NCBI GenBank assembly: GCA_963989245.1
Contig: OZ022340.1
Span: 44,462,025-44,526,024 of the forward strand
Direction of reading: 5' to 3'
From: Nansenia antarctica
Lineage: Eukaryota; Chordata; Actinopteri; Argentiniformes; Microstomatidae
Length of the DNA: 64,000 bases
In this document: positions 1-11,264 of the stretch, in pieces
How the letters are laid out: every line of letters starts with the position of its first letter
How positions within the stretch are numbered: the first letter of the stretch is position 1
The notes under the pieces: generated by a model
The model's database searches: none
Told to the model about the DNA's origin: nothing
The model's input: the letters and a program-made list of their open reading frames with translations, nothing else
Translations under genes and position numbers: made by a program

Positions 1-1745
1 GTAGCATCTCTACCGAGGTGTCTATGTCTGCCTTCAGTGCCTCGGCAGGGATGTTGTCTGGTCCTGCTGCCTTACTATTCTTTAGTTGTGCAATGGCCTG
101 TTGGATTTCCTGCTTGCTGGGCTTTCCACAGTTGATGACTATGTCAGTCTCCGCAGGTTGAATGTCCGGGGGGTTAGGTGGTGTCGGTCTATTCAGGAGT
201 TCTTCAAAATACTCTGCCCATCCCTCTTGCTGTTGGTCCAGTCTTGTGATGGTCTTTCCTTCCTTGTTTTTGATTGGTCGTTCTGGTCTGCTGAACTTTC
301 CGGACAGTTTCTTGGTGGTGTCATACAGTTCCTTCATGTTTCCTTTTGCTGCTGCCTCTTCTGCTTCTTTAGCCAGGTTGTCGATGTAGTTTCGCTTGTC
401 CTTCTTGGCATTTCTTTTTACCTTTCTGTTTGCCTCAGTGTACTCTCTTTGGGCTTTTGCCTTGGTTGCCCTTGTTCGGCTGTTGTTAACTTCTGTCTTT
501 TTCTGTCTCCTTTCTTCTATGTTGAGTAGTGTTTCTGCTGATATCCACTCTTTATGGTTTCTCTTCTTTATTCCAATCACTTCCTTACATGTTGTTATGA
601 GGGTTTCCCTTATCCTTTCCCATTGGTCTTGCTGGTCTCCTTCGTCACTGCTTAGATCTTGCAAGGCTTGATATCTGTTCTTCAGCTTCAGTGTGAACAC
701 TTCTCTTGTCTGTGTCTTTTAAGAGGTGGACATTGAATTTCTGTTTCTTTGATGTTTCCATCCAGTGCTTCTTCAGTTTCAACTTGAGCGTAGCGCTTAG
801 TAGGTGGTGGTCTGATGCTATGTCTGCTCCTCGCCTTACTGGCAGGTCCTGTAGTGATTTCCTGAACTTGCTGGTTATGCAGAAGTGGTCTATCTGGTTC
901 TCGGTCACTCCATCCGGTGATACCCAGGTTGCCTTGTGGATCCTCTTTTGTGGGAAGACGCTTCCTCCGATAACCAGGTTGTTCAGGGCACAGGTGTCCA
1001 CAAATCTCTCTCCATTCTCATTAATTTCTCCTAGGCCATGCTTTCCCATCACTTTTTCGAAGCCTGTGTTGTCTCTGCCAATCTTTGCATTGAAGTCCCC
1101 CATGAGAATGTTGATGTCTTTTCCTTTTTGTTGATCCAGGATGCTCTGCAGTCTGTTGTAGAAATCATCCTTTTTTCCATCGTCGCTGTCATTGGTTGGT
1201 GCATAGCATTGTATCACGTTCAACTTGATTTTCCTTTTCTTGGTTCTGAAGGTGGCTGTTATAATTCTTGATCCATGTGCCTCCCATCCAATCAGTGCTT
1301 TCTTTGCTGTTGTTGATAGCAAAAGGCCAACCCCCTCAGTGTGAGGGGCTTTGTCTTCTTCGTGCCCAGAGTAGAGTAGCAGCTCTCCTGTCTGCAGTCT
1401 TTGTTGTCCAGATTGTGTCCATCGTGACTCACTAATTCCTAAAAGGTCTAGTTTGTACCTCTTCATTTCTGCTGCTACTTATATGGTTTTTCCGGTCTCA
1501 TACAAGGTCCTGACGTTCCATGTTCCAATTCGTATGTCTCTGGTTGACAGAAGGGGTTTCGGCTCTGTGACTTCTGTGACTTGACAGCTTTCATCACACA
1601 GCGTCATGTTTCCTCTCATTGAGGATCCTTCTTCTTCCAAGGCTGAGGTCTGTTCTGTTGTCAACGTTTTTGTAACAGATTGTTTTCTACGGGATGGGGT
1701 TGTTGGCCCCACGCCCAACCCCCAACCTGGAAGACCAGGTGCTGC
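1..1745 (-). mobile_element. RTE-like non-LTR retrotransposon, 5' part, running off the window
   Basis: Minus-strand LINE whose coding begins near 1718 and leaves the window at base 1. The first 79 codons end in the motif RIGTWNVRTLYETGKT, the start of an apurinic endonuclease domain. An in-frame TAA at 1479-1481 interrupts it, after which the endonuclease continues (LLGISESRW, GDFNAKIGRDN, QIDHFCI, SDHHLL) to about 706. There a one-base frameshift moves the frame; the new frame runs to base 1 and enters the reverse transcriptase at AAGPDNIPAEAL. The domain order and motifs match the RTE-type (craniofacial development protein 2-like) ORFs common in fish and molluscs. The stop and frameshift show this copy is dead. 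The remaining reverse transcriptase should lie left of the window. Confidence 0.85.
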
Positions 1746-1754
1746 TTTTTCGTC

Positions 1755-1842
1755 ACTCTAGTACATGATCATATTCCTCTAGTACATGATCATATTCACT
1801 CTAGTACATGATCATATTCACTCTAGTACATGATCATATTCG
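1755..1842. repeat. 22-bp tandem repeat, four copies
   Basis: The unit ctctagtacatgatcatatt plus two bases occurs four times in a row, with TGATCA palindromes at its centre. It sits immediately upstream of the minus-strand LINE start, where a 5' UTR promoter would be. It could be a promoter-monomer array of that LINE or an unrelated minisatellite. Confidence 0.85.
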
Positions 1843-1931
1843 ACTTGCCTGTCCACAATACTTTTTTCCTGAACTCTGCAGGTTTTTAAGGTTTTTGCAA
1901 ACTAACCTGGCAATCCTGTTTTTTGTTGTTT

Positions 1932-2195
1932 TTAGATTAGATTAGATTAGATTCAACCTTTGTTATTGGACAGTAAAACGAAATGTATTTTTTGCTCAAG
2001 GCACAGGGTCCGCAATTAGGGGTTAAATGCCTTGCTCAAGGGCACAACGGTAGTGGTAGGCACCTTAGATATAATGCCGGCAACTCTCCAGTCACCAGCT
2101 GGCATCTGGCTCCCTCCTGAGGCGGGGATCGAACCAGCGCCCTTCCGTTTGCTAGCCGGCCTCTCTAACCTCTAGGCTAGCAGTTGGCTAGTAGA
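1932..2195 (-). mobile_element. tRNA-derived SINE, minus strand
   Basis: Read on the minus strand, the right end carries an A-box-like TAGCCTAGAGGTTAG and about 50 bases later a B box GGTTCGATCCC, the two internal RNA polymerase III promoter boxes of a tRNA-like head. The other end is a short tandem (AATCT)n tail. A middle segment contains the gcccttgagcaag motif seen in many teleost SINE/LINE tails. It lies in the intron upstream of the 2845 nudt9 exon. The family name is not determined. Confidence 0.6.
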
Positions 2196-2844
2196 GGCCC
2201 AGTAGGGTTGGTACCTTTCAGCGTAGCCTCTCTAATTCTGCTGGTTAAATCTTCTGTGGATGGTAGTCTGACACATGCATGCCTACCTCTCGGAGAGTGT
2301 TCCTGATCTGTCAGACAGTTCTTTGGGGATTCTTCTTAATTCTGATGAGCAGTGATCCACTGCAGAGGTCTTCCATGGCCCACCAGGCCATATGTGATTG
2401 CTGAGCTCACCAGTGCTTTCTTTCTCTTTGAATGATGTTCAGATGTTAGTTTTGGTAAGCCTGCGGTTTTGGCTGTGGTTTTGATTGATTATTTACGTTT
2501 TTCAGCCTCAAAATGGCTTCATTGACGTTCAGTGGCGCCCCGTTGTGGTCCTCATGTTGACATACACGTATAGCAGACACATAGCAGACTCCCAAGGCAA
2601 ACGCAAAGCCTAGAATCAAGACTGCACAGATGATGTGCCAGAACACACCTGACTAAACACATATTTTTGGTGCCATAAAAAATGGGGACTATTTATAAAA
2701 AATGTGTGAAATGGAAAAAACAATACGTATACAAATACCCGAAAATACAAGCTGAGAATCTATACTAGGAACTGTTTTGTTTTTGGAGTATGGAGCCAAA
2801 ATAAGTCTATCTGTCTTGTTCTCTCACTCCCTCATGCTTCTCAG

Positions 2845-2929
2845 GTCTATAAGGGCTATGTCGATGACCCAAGAAATACTGACAATTCTTGGATGGAAAC
2901 TGTTGCTGTCAACTTCCATGATGAAACAG
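2845..2929 (+). CDS. nudt9: nudt9 penultimate coding exon (ADP-ribose pyrophosphatase)
   Basis: The 85-bp exon is bounded by an acceptor ending ttctcAG and a donor cag|GTTTAT. It encodes VYKGYVDDPRNTDNSWMETV followed by AVNFHDETG, the conserved C-terminal part of NUDT9, a mitochondrial Nudix hydrolase that splits ADP-ribose into AMP and ribose 5-phosphate. The exon ends in phase 1, and the next exon starts with the two bases that complete a Gly codon, so the join is in frame. TRPM2 carries a related domain, but the ETVAVNFHDETG wording and the following exon fit NUDT9 better. The Nudix box itself lies in earlier exons, which must be left of the window. Confidence 0.9.
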
Positions 2930-3033
2930 GTTTATAAATTAATACTTGTATTTATACTTTAAGTTGATCAGAGTGTTTAGGATCTTTCAAGCTGTAATCC
3001 ATGACTTCCTGTTTCACTGGGGTATAAATATGT

Positions 3034-3411
3034 GACACGTTCTAATGCTTTGGTCCTCATATCGGGTTCCAATGTAATGATCAGACTTTTCTTTCGAAAA
3101 ATGTGAATACAATGTGTTGAAAATCAATGACATATCGCTAGTCAACTAACACAGCTTGCTTTGTGAGTGCTAACAATGTAAAGTAGTGTTCTAGTTAACT
3201 AGGTAACAATGTAAAGTAGTGTTCTAGTTAACTAGCTAGCAGTGGGGGATTACTCACCGAATCCATTGCGTTGCAGTGTTTTGGCTTGACTAGTGAGTTT
3301 GTGTTGTGATTCTCAACAACGTTGAAACATAGTTCCGTGTTTCAAAAGAAAAGTCTGAAAATGTTTGATTGGTTGCTGATATGAGGACCAAAGCATTAGA
3401 ACGTGTCAGAG
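3034..3411. mobile_element. Palindromic MITE in a nudt9 intron
   Basis: The ends gacacgttctaatgctttgg (start) and ccaaagcattagaacgtgtc (end) are inverted copies and the similarity extends inward. A 35-bp segment (aacaatgtaaagtagtgttctagttaacta) is duplicated near 3171-3230. It is non-coding and lies between the two nudt9 exons. A second, partial copy of the family is at 22088-22291. Superfamily unknown; no convincing TSD found. Confidence 0.7.
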
Positions 3412-3704
3412 GTGACACAGAGGCCATATTCCCATACATCAATATGGGAAAGATAAGAGAACACACAAATCAAATGAATGTGTTCCAGGTCACGGCACCA
3501 ATTTAACATGGTCCGTCCGTTGTGCGCAACGTACTAAAGCGCTAACGAATTAACCGCTATCCTACCAGAACCTAGGCTTTGGTTTGGGCTACGGTGACGC
3601 TACTTCAGGTCTCAGGTCAGCAACGCTAAACCTAGCCATCCGCTAACATTGTTGAAGTTGCCACTGGCCCTCTAATATTAAGATGACATTTAATTAAAAC
3701 AGGT

Positions 3705-3836
3705 GAGCACTTCCACTGGAAAGATGTTAGTAAATGAATGGCCCAGATTTTCTTACATGCGGTGAAAGCGGGTTTCTAAAAGCTAGCAGGAAATCTGGGC
3801 CATTCATTTACTAACATCTTTCCAGTGGAAGTGCTC
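3705..3836. repeat. Perfect 46-bp foldback in the nudt9 intron
   Basis: Arms 3705-3750 and 3791-3836 are exact reverse complements over 46 bases, separated by a 40-base spacer. The structure would form a strong RNA hairpin in the nudt9 pre-mRNA. It resembles a very short foldback MITE, but no TSD was identified. Confidence 0.85.
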
Positions 3837-4084
3837 AATTGAAACCAACGCGAAACCCTTCCTCGTTTGACCTTTGAGCTTGTTTATTTATTTTTAAATT
3901 TAAAAATGTCTATGTCTGGAAAGAGGGCAACAATTTTCCCTGGACTCTATGTCTGGAAAGACAAAGAACATTGCTAGCAGATTAAGTGTGTATTGTATCA
4001 GCAACCTGCTCTTGCTGTCTATAGTAGAATGTTCAGCTTTGGATAAGGCTCTCTCACAACTGAAGATTTTTCTGTGTTGCCTAG

Positions 4085-4230
4085 GTAACAGTGTGAGTGA
4101 GCTGCCATTGCAAGCCGGTGATGATGCAGGGCAAGTCCACTGGATTGACCTTGACTCCGCCCTTTCCCTCTATGCAAGCCACTCCCACTTCCTGGAGGTG
4201 GTCGCCAAGGAAAGACAGGCCCATTGGTGA
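4085..4230 (+). CDS. nudt9: nudt9 terminal coding exon
   Basis: The acceptor ttgcctAG at 4083-4084 precedes 146 coding bases ending in TGA at 4228-4230. The product reads NSVSELPLQAGDDAG, QVHWIDLDSALSLYASHSHF and LEVVAKERQAHW, the conserved NUDT9 C-terminus (AGDDAG, LYASHS, AHW end). It completes the Gly codon split from the 2845-2929 exon. There is no stop or frameshift, so the gene looks functional here. No canonical AATAAA was found before the Tc1 element that starts at 4519, so the 3' UTR end is unresolved and could use element-derived sequence. Confidence 0.92.
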
Positions 4231-5496
4231 CCCGTCTGGACAGGAAGATGAAGATGATTAACACTTTACGTTGACTCAAGGTTAAGTTGGCAGTGTGTCA
4301 GACCTCATCAGTAACTACTACTATGTATGCAAAGGACTACCTCATTGTAGGTAATCTGTTTTATGGCACTGAGAATATTGTTTGCTTGATTTCCCTAAAT
4401 TGGAAATAATTGTGGAAATTAGTTTTGGAGATAAATGAAGGGTTAGGGTTAATAATGAAGAAAGAAGTATTGCTAGTACTGCACTCGTTCATTTTGTATT
4501 TATATGAAGGAATATATACACTCACCCAACACTATTAGGAACACTCTACTAATACTGGGTAGGGCCTCCCTTTACTCTCAACAGCCTCAATTCTTCGTGG
4601 CATTGATTTCACAAGATGTTGGAAACGTTCCTTTGAGATTCTGGTCCATGATGACATGATTGCATCACACAATTCTTTCACAGATTTTTCAGGTGCACTT
4701 TCAAGCTGTGAATCTCCTGTTCTACCACATCCCAAAGGTGTTCGATTAGATTAACACTAGAACAGCGACGTTTTTTTACCTACTTTTAGCGCGACGAGGT
4801 GTCGAATCACACGACCACTCTTCACAATGGGGGAGTGTGTACTGACGCACAAAAATCGCTGGATGGCGATGTCACACAAGAAGAGAAAATGACAAGATCA
4901 CTAGGCTACCTCTAAAAATGCATATAAAGTTCCTATGCGCAGAGAAGCAGAGAAGTGGGGAAATTATTAGCACAATCTGATATGAAGCTTGAGTCAGCTG
5001 AAAACAAACTACAAATTAAATGATATACATGGAGAGGAGATTGATTGTGACTGCGGGAGCTTTACTAATGAATGAAAGTTGATTATCATTATTAAAAAAG
5101 AATAGTAATAAATATTGCAATATTGTGTTATCATAATTATGAGCTTCACAGTGATAAAGTCTGTTTATTTGTCGTGAAATTCGCCGGTAACGTCAGCCTG
5201 TCAGCCCCTGCAACTGCTATATTATATGTTATTATATGGAATGGCTGAATATGTTCATTCTTTTTATTTTGATTACATTATATGTAATTATATGTATACC
5301 AAATTGTATTTGGTATAATGACAAATAAACTTGAAACTTGAATGATCTCACAGGAGCGCGTGCATGCACGGTAAAGTGGAGAGGAGATTGATCGGGACTG
5401 CAGGAGTTTTCATTAGGCTACTAATGAATGATGGTTGATTATTATAATAAAACAAATAATAGTAATAAATACATTACAATACAAATACAATACATA

Positions 5497-6320
5497 CCCG
5501 CGTTGGGACTGCCGCTTCTGTTCCCGGTCCTGTCTCCTGTCTTTTTGTATCCTGTCTTTTTGTATCCTGTCCTGTCTCTTTTTGTATCCTGTCTTTTTGT
5601 ATCCTGTCTTATCCTTTTTGTATCCTGTCCCGCCGACCTCCGCTGCCTTCCACCCCGCCATCTCCTGCCTCTCACCGCCTTCACTACTGGACTGCAGTAC
5701 TCACCGCCTTCACTACCGGACTGCAGTACTCACCGCCTCACCGTTCCTGTCCCCCGGCTCTGTGTTGCCGACCGACCCGCTGCGCGCCGCTCTCAGACAT
5801 CGCTGGCCCGGCCGTGCTGTGCTACTACCCTCGTCCCGGGAGGTAGCCACCGCTCCCTCCCCGGTTCGGGGGTTGCCATCTCCGCAGGTGAGTGTCGGTC
5901 CTTCCCAGCCTTCACTCACTGCTGCGCGATTTGGTCGCTGGCATGGCACGGCTAGGCTGGCCGGCCGCGCGGGTTCGGTCCCAGGCTGGCAATACTGACG
6001 ACAACGGCAACGGCGGCACCGCCTGTCGTTTTGCCCTGGACTCCCGGCCATCCCACCTGCCCCCACCTCCCCCTGCCCTTCTCTCGTCTCACCTACACTC
6101 TGCCGCCGCCACATCCATCGAGGCTCCCAGCAACACCAACACCGGACTCTATACCACCCCCCCCCCCTCCCCGTTCGCTGACTCTGTGTTCCATGTTACT
6201 CGTTGTTGTTACTTGTTGTTTTTGTGTCTCCCATATATGTGTATCCTATATTGTCAGCGTCTTTGAGCATTGGAAAAGCGCTATATAAATTTAATTAATT
6301 ATTATTATTATTATTATATA
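5497..6320 (+). mobile_element. GC-rich retroelement fragment with a LINE-type 3' tail
   Basis: The stretch is much more GC-rich than the AT-rich DNA around it. It starts with a run of about five tctttttgtatcctg units (5530-5635) and a duplicated ccgccttcactac-ggactgcagtact unit (5675-5735). It ends in gcattggaaaagcgctatat followed by an (ATT)n tail, a 3' end typical of fish LINEs and their non-autonomous derivatives. The ORFs over it are low-complexity and not believed. It may be a LINE 5' UTR joined to a 3' end by internal deletion. Confidence 0.5.
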
Positions 6321-6671
6321 CTGTAGGTCTATTATAAATATCCGTTCGTTATATAATATTCGTTGATGATTACATAATCAAATGTAGGCTACTGCAATGA
6401 CTTTCATTACTACTGCTGTGAGAGTTGAGAGAGTTGAGTACAACTGAGTACAACCTTTCTGGTGGGGGGTGGTTTGAAGGGCTTGTTGGATGAATTGGCA
6501 TCCTTTGTGTGGTGATCGGAAACGATCAAAAAGAGATCATTGAGAATAAGATGACCCTCCCCCATGCATCAACCATTACATTAAGTGATTGTAACTCACT
6601 TTAGAAACTAGTTCTTAGCCTACACGTTTATTTGTCAAAAGTTGCCTCGCTGGAACGAGACAGGCGCGCTA

Positions 6672-6770
6672 GACTTATACCCTTCTTCTCCTTACTTTCC
6701 TGTCTGTCTTCACTATATCAGTTCAATAAAATGAAAACTATATGAGTGGGACTGCCCCACTCAGAAAAAA
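6672..6770 (+). mobile_element. SINE 3' segment (first of two in the piggyBac)
   Basis: The sequence cttctccttactttcctgtc followed by a few tens of bases and gagtgggactgccccactc matches the 3' half of the SINE at 22044-22400. A shorter version recurs at 8388-8450. The short palindrome gagtggg...cccactc is shared by all three copies. Confidence 0.5.
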
Positions 6771-7120
6771 ACATTATACAACAACATTATATACAAAAAA
6801 TACAATACAATATTATAAATATCGCCCTCTGCGCTGCGGGCTATGTCTTATTGAGTCATCTGTATTTGGAACACGAGTTGACTAGCTGGAACGAGATATA
6901 TATGAGATATATATGGTACATTGCAGTCGCACGCGCCCGTCCCGCTCCAGTTCTAGTAGATCGCCGACATCATTTTATTTGATGTACACATTTCACGGCA
7001 AGAGAATTCCGATTTGTGGCGAGACAGTTTATTCACCCAACAATTGTTTGACAAGACACTACCTCTAAAAATGTTCCAGAGAAACGGGGACAGAGCAGAG
7101 AGTCAGCTGCTCTGTCAGCT

Positions 7121-8104
7121 TATCACCTTCGGTTTTTGTGAACGGGACGATCAGAAAGAGAGTCGTTTACCACAAAACAAGGAATGCAAAATAATGAGGC
7201 CATAACTGTATTAAAATAGAAGTCATTATCACTATTAGGCTACCGAGTATCAATCTCAATGACATTCAATTGTCAGGATTCATCTGTGATAAACAATTGC
7301 CTACTAATTACATCCCATTGAATATGTTTGCAATCTGCCATCCCGTAGCCTATTTATCATCATATTTTTCAATATACCTCCATAGCAGTCTACAGTCTAA
7401 TTGAGCTATTTCTATAATTACATTATGAGAACATCAGTGTTGTTCCGCCTTTGGCTGTATTGTCTGAACGAACATTTATTTCGCCATTATTACGTCACTT
7501 ATCACCTTCGGTTTTTGTGAACGGGACGATCAGAAAGAGATTCGTTTACCACAAAACAAGGTATGCAAAATAATGAGGCCATAACTGTATTAAAATAGAA
7601 GTCATTATCACTATTAGGCTACCGAGTATCAATCTCAATGACATTCAATTGTCAGGATTCATCTGTGATAAACAATTGCCTACTAATTACATCCCATTGA
7701 ATATGTTTGCAATCTGCCATCCCGTAGCCTATTTATCATCATATTTTGCAATATACCTCCATAGCAGTCTACAGTCTAATTTAGCTATTTCTATAATTAC
7801 ATTATGAGAACATCAGTGTTGTTCCGCCTTTGGCTGTATTGTCTGAACGAACATTTATTTCGCCATTATTACGTCACTTATCACCTTCGGTTTTTGTGAA
7901 CGGGACGATCAGAAAGAGAGTCGTTTACCACAAAACAAGGAATGCAAAATAATGAGGCCATAACTGTATTCAAATAGAAGTCATTATCACTATTAGGCTA
8001 CCGAGTATCAATCTCAATGACATTCAATTGTCAGGATTCATCTGTGATAAACAATTGCCTACTAATTACATCCCATTGAATATGTTTGCAATCTGCCATC
8101 CCGT
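7121..8104. repeat. 379-bp tandem repeat, about 2.6 copies
   Basis: Units start at 7121, 7500 and 7879 with tatcaccttcggtttttgtg, so the period is exactly 379 bases twice. The third copy stops near 8104. Copies differ at only a few positions (for example agagagtcg versus agagattcg). The array is AT-rich, non-coding and lies inside the piggyBac. The near identity suggests recent unequal exchange. Confidence 0.92.
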
Positions 8105-8387
8105 TGACTACTATACAATGGTGCCAACATCAACTATCCAAATATGAATCTGCGTATATCTATGTACAACCTTGTTGTAGCCTATTATTATCATAGGTCG
8201 ACATGAGAATTGTTGGCTACTTCATATCATAACTGAACATTCATATCTATAGCCTATTGCATTATTTGAAAATTGACAGCGCTGGACATAGTGTCATTCA
8301 ATGCACAAGCACGTAATTTCAAACGATTTTGGTCGACAGCGAAATACATTATCAATATCTTATTATCAATTGTCAATATACTCTCTC

Positions 8388-8450
8388 CCTTCTTCTCCTT
8401 ACTTTCCTGTCTGTCTTCACTATATCTGGGACTGCCCCACTCAGAAATAT
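8388..8450 (+). mobile_element. SINE 3' segment (second copy in the piggyBac)
   Basis: Shares cttctccttactttcctgtc and ctgggactgccccactcaga with 6672-6770. The following 80 bases (catcattttatttgatgtac onward) also match 6967-7045, so a larger block was duplicated inside the piggyBac and then rearranged. Confidence 0.5.
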
Positions 8451-8852
8451 CCGTTCGTTATATCGTTGATGATTACAGGCATAATCATCGCCGACATCAT
8501 TTTATTTGATGTACACATTTCACGGCAAGAGACAGTTTATTCACCCAACAATTGTTTGTTCACTGCACAACATGAACACAGTGAGGATTCAAACAAACAA
8601 AATAATTAATACACTCTGCAATTGGCTACTACAATGTTGCCAAAATCAACTATCTAATGTTCGAAAACGAATCTACAAATATTAATCTGCGTATATAGGC
8701 TACAACCGTCTTGCCTGTTGTGTATTATTATCATTGCCGACACAGGTCTAATCATAACTGAACATCTGATAATAAGGTGAAGGGCAGTATTATTCATCTT
8801 TACTTTATTGGGTGAATAAACTCAATATGAATGATTGTACAGTTGTCTATAG

Positions 8853-10158
8853 CAGTGGTCTTCAACCGGGGGTCCGCGACCCCTATAGGGGTCCGCAGAG
8901 GTACTGCAGGATTTCTGTCATAATAATTGACAACTTTCACCAAAATAATCAGTGAGAATTAAAAAATATAACAAAAATGATATTGAGTAAGGTACAAGCA
9001 TTAATAGGCAATAATAAGCTACTTTTGACAAAAACAATTTACAAAATAAATGATGCCCATGATTCTAGAGTCTAACATAACGTCAGCTGGAGAAAAAAAA
9101 CACACCTGTCTAGCAAGCTAGGTGTTGGCTAAAACGCTGCAGTTCGGTCTTCATTGCGAAATTAACGTTAATTAATAACTAGCATAACGTTACTAATTTA
9201 GTTACTAGTTTGATAATAACAAACCCGCCTCTTTGCTTCTCTATGCGCCGCTATAGGAGAGGAACACAACGCGCTCCTTTACCATTCCGAGGTCAGATGG
9301 CTTTCCCGTGGATCAGTATTGGCGCGCGTCTTTGAATTACGCACAGCTATCCTCGAGATTCTGGTTGGCCAAAACCGCGCAGAGCTGGCTGCTCATTTCA
9401 ATGCGCCCTCGCCTGATGTGAAATGCGCAATTGTTGATCACTTGGAGGCACTCGAAAGTCAATTTGAGAAGTACTTTTCTGAGACTGAGTCTTGGAGAAA
9501 GCACAAGACATGGATACGGTTATCATTCAAAGACAATGCATCCGACGGCTCAAACCTGACAGCCGCTGAGGAAGATCAGCTGATCGACCTAACCACAGAC
9601 AGTACACACAAGAATGTGTACGAGTCACAGCCTCTCACCCAGTTCTGGATCCATTGCCAGAAATACTTCCCCCAACTGACAGCAAAGGCCATGGTGAGCC
9701 TCTTGCCTTTTGCAACAACTTATCTTTGTGAAAGAGGATTCTCCTCCCTCACCTACCTGAAGAGCAAATACAGTTCCAGACTGCAGCCTGAGGATGACAT
9801 GATGCTCTGCCTGACAACCTCCACCCAGGAGGTAGGCATACCTTGCTTCCTGAAGCTAAAAGTTTCATTGTTGAAAAATAATAATAATAGAAAATATAAG
9901 CCTCATCAAGAACAACAACAACAACAAAAACAACAATAATAATAATAACCAATCATAATTATGCATGAACGTTTTATCAATCATAAACACATATAGGCTA
10001 ATAACCCAGTATATAAATAGGTTAATATGGTGAAATAAAAGGTGAATGAAGTAAATATTAAAGTATATATATATATATATATATTACATGTGGGGGTCCC
10101 TGTTCTGTTTGTCTCTCATCCAAGGGGTCCTTGGGTTGAAAAAGGTTGAAGACCCCTG
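8853..10158 (+). mobile_element. hAT transposon, internally deleted copy
   Basis: The ends cagtggtcttcaaccggggg and (reverse-complemented) caggggtcttcaacc are inverted repeats. The 8-bp TSD GTCTATAG is present at 8845-8852 and 10159-10166. Eight-base TSDs and CAGtGGTctTCAACC ends are typical of hAT. It belongs to the same family as the large hAT at 29426-50929, whose ends match almost base for base. It holds one truncated transposase ORF at 9319-9939. Confidence 0.93.
9319..9939 (+). pseudogene. hAT transposase, C-terminal half with an internal deletion
   Basis: About 170 codons carry the hAT C-terminal (dimerisation) region: QPLTQFWIHCQKYFPQLTAK, LLPFATTYLCERGFSSLTYL and KSKYSSRLQPEDDMMLCLT. 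The frame is already open upstream of the ATG (...EVRWLSRGSVLARVFELR, from about 9288), so the ATG is not a true start. Between AAHFN and APSPDVK about 75 residues present in the related copy at 38262-38698 are missing. The BED finger and the first catalytic residues are absent, so no active enzyme can be made. The last residues are low-complexity (CAA)n. Confidence 0.85.
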
Positions 10159-10257
10159 GTCTATAGGCAAGAATGGGCTGAAACAATGACAGTTACAGTC
10201 TCGCTCAAACTGTAGCGAGATTAGGAGACTACTAATTGTAAATAGTTATGCACAATT

Positions 10258-10300
10258 ATGGTGGCCTGAGGTGGTCCAGTGGTCTAGCACCGTGGTCTAC
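10258..10300 (+). mobile_element. tRNA-like SINE head fragment
   Basis: The stretch tggcctgaggtggtccagtg gtctagcac resembles the head of the SINE at 22044 (tggcctggggtggtctagca). Only the A-box side is present. The remaining piggyBac interior between 10166 and 10646 shows no gene or other recognisable element. Confidence 0.35.
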
Positions 10301-10922
10301 AGTGATATACAAAAAAGGCATTATATACAATATTATAAATATCCGTTTGTTATATAATATTCGTTGAGGAACTACTTTGCTGTGGTAGCTATGCATGCAC
10401 CACACAACTTGATAGGTACATACTGTGCAGTGTATCATTCATAACTGTACATAGGCTACACATATCATAATATCTTATCACTATTGCATGGAACTTGGGT
10501 GAAAAAAAAAACTCAGCTCCAACAAATCTGAAGGGATTGGGAGACAACTGTACAGTTTAACATTTTCATAACTGTCTGTACATATACATATCTTATGTAT
10601 CCCTATTGCTATATATAGCCTATATATAAACACATTATGTAACATACTTATCAGTAGGGATGTCCCGATCCGATATTGATATCGCATATCGCCGCGATAT
10701 CGGTCCTGAATGCTGGATCGCAGATCGCACCAGAAAAAAAATAGGCAGCGATCTGGGGCTTGCGATCCGGCGTGTCACTCACGTGATGACAACAGTAGTA
10801 GTCAGTGGTCGCTAGTAGCTACCTGCAGTGGTGTAGTCTACGTGATACGCAGGACTACGCCGTATACCCACTAGGAAAGGACAAGGATTTGCGTATACCC
10901 ACTTAAAAATACGCGAGGATAC

Positions 10923-11124
10923 TGTAATGTTTAGACCACCTACTGCCACCCGGTGGTAGACTCGATACACTGTCAAGAGTCAAGACCCGGTCATGCGCAG
11001 TCGGGAGTCAGTCAATGCAGATGCTGTAATGCGTGCACGTCGAATAAGTAAAGAGTCCAATTGATATCCAGTGTGTGTCTCATCATTTATACATTATATT
11101 CTTGCTACACGTCAGAATATCACA
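10923..11124 (+). repeat. 5' LTR of the gypsy element at 10923-15576
   Basis: 202 bp, TG...CA ends. Contains gcgtgcacgtcgaataagta aagag, a plausible polyadenylation-region signal. Short LTRs of this size occur in several gypsy lineages. Confidence 0.92.
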
Positions 11125-11264
11125 ATGGCGACGAGGATTCAAAGTGGAAACGCCACCAGTGTCGATTTTTGAAGGAGGAAGAAGAAGAATCCGTCCGGAA
11201 AAGTCGAAGTGAGTAGTTAGCTAGCAAGAAGCTAAGCTAAGCTACCCAGGCTAACGCTAGTATC

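Noticed and set aside
2446..2646. 66-codon minus ORF with a hydrophobic N-terminus
   Set aside because: It looks like a small membrane protein, but it lies within a nudt9 intron, has no recognised relative and no surrounding gene signals; chance is likely.
5428..5998. Overlapping ORFs rich in LFPVLSPVF or CILSFC-type repeats
   Set aside because: They are translations of the tctttttgtatcctg repeat in several frames, not proteins.
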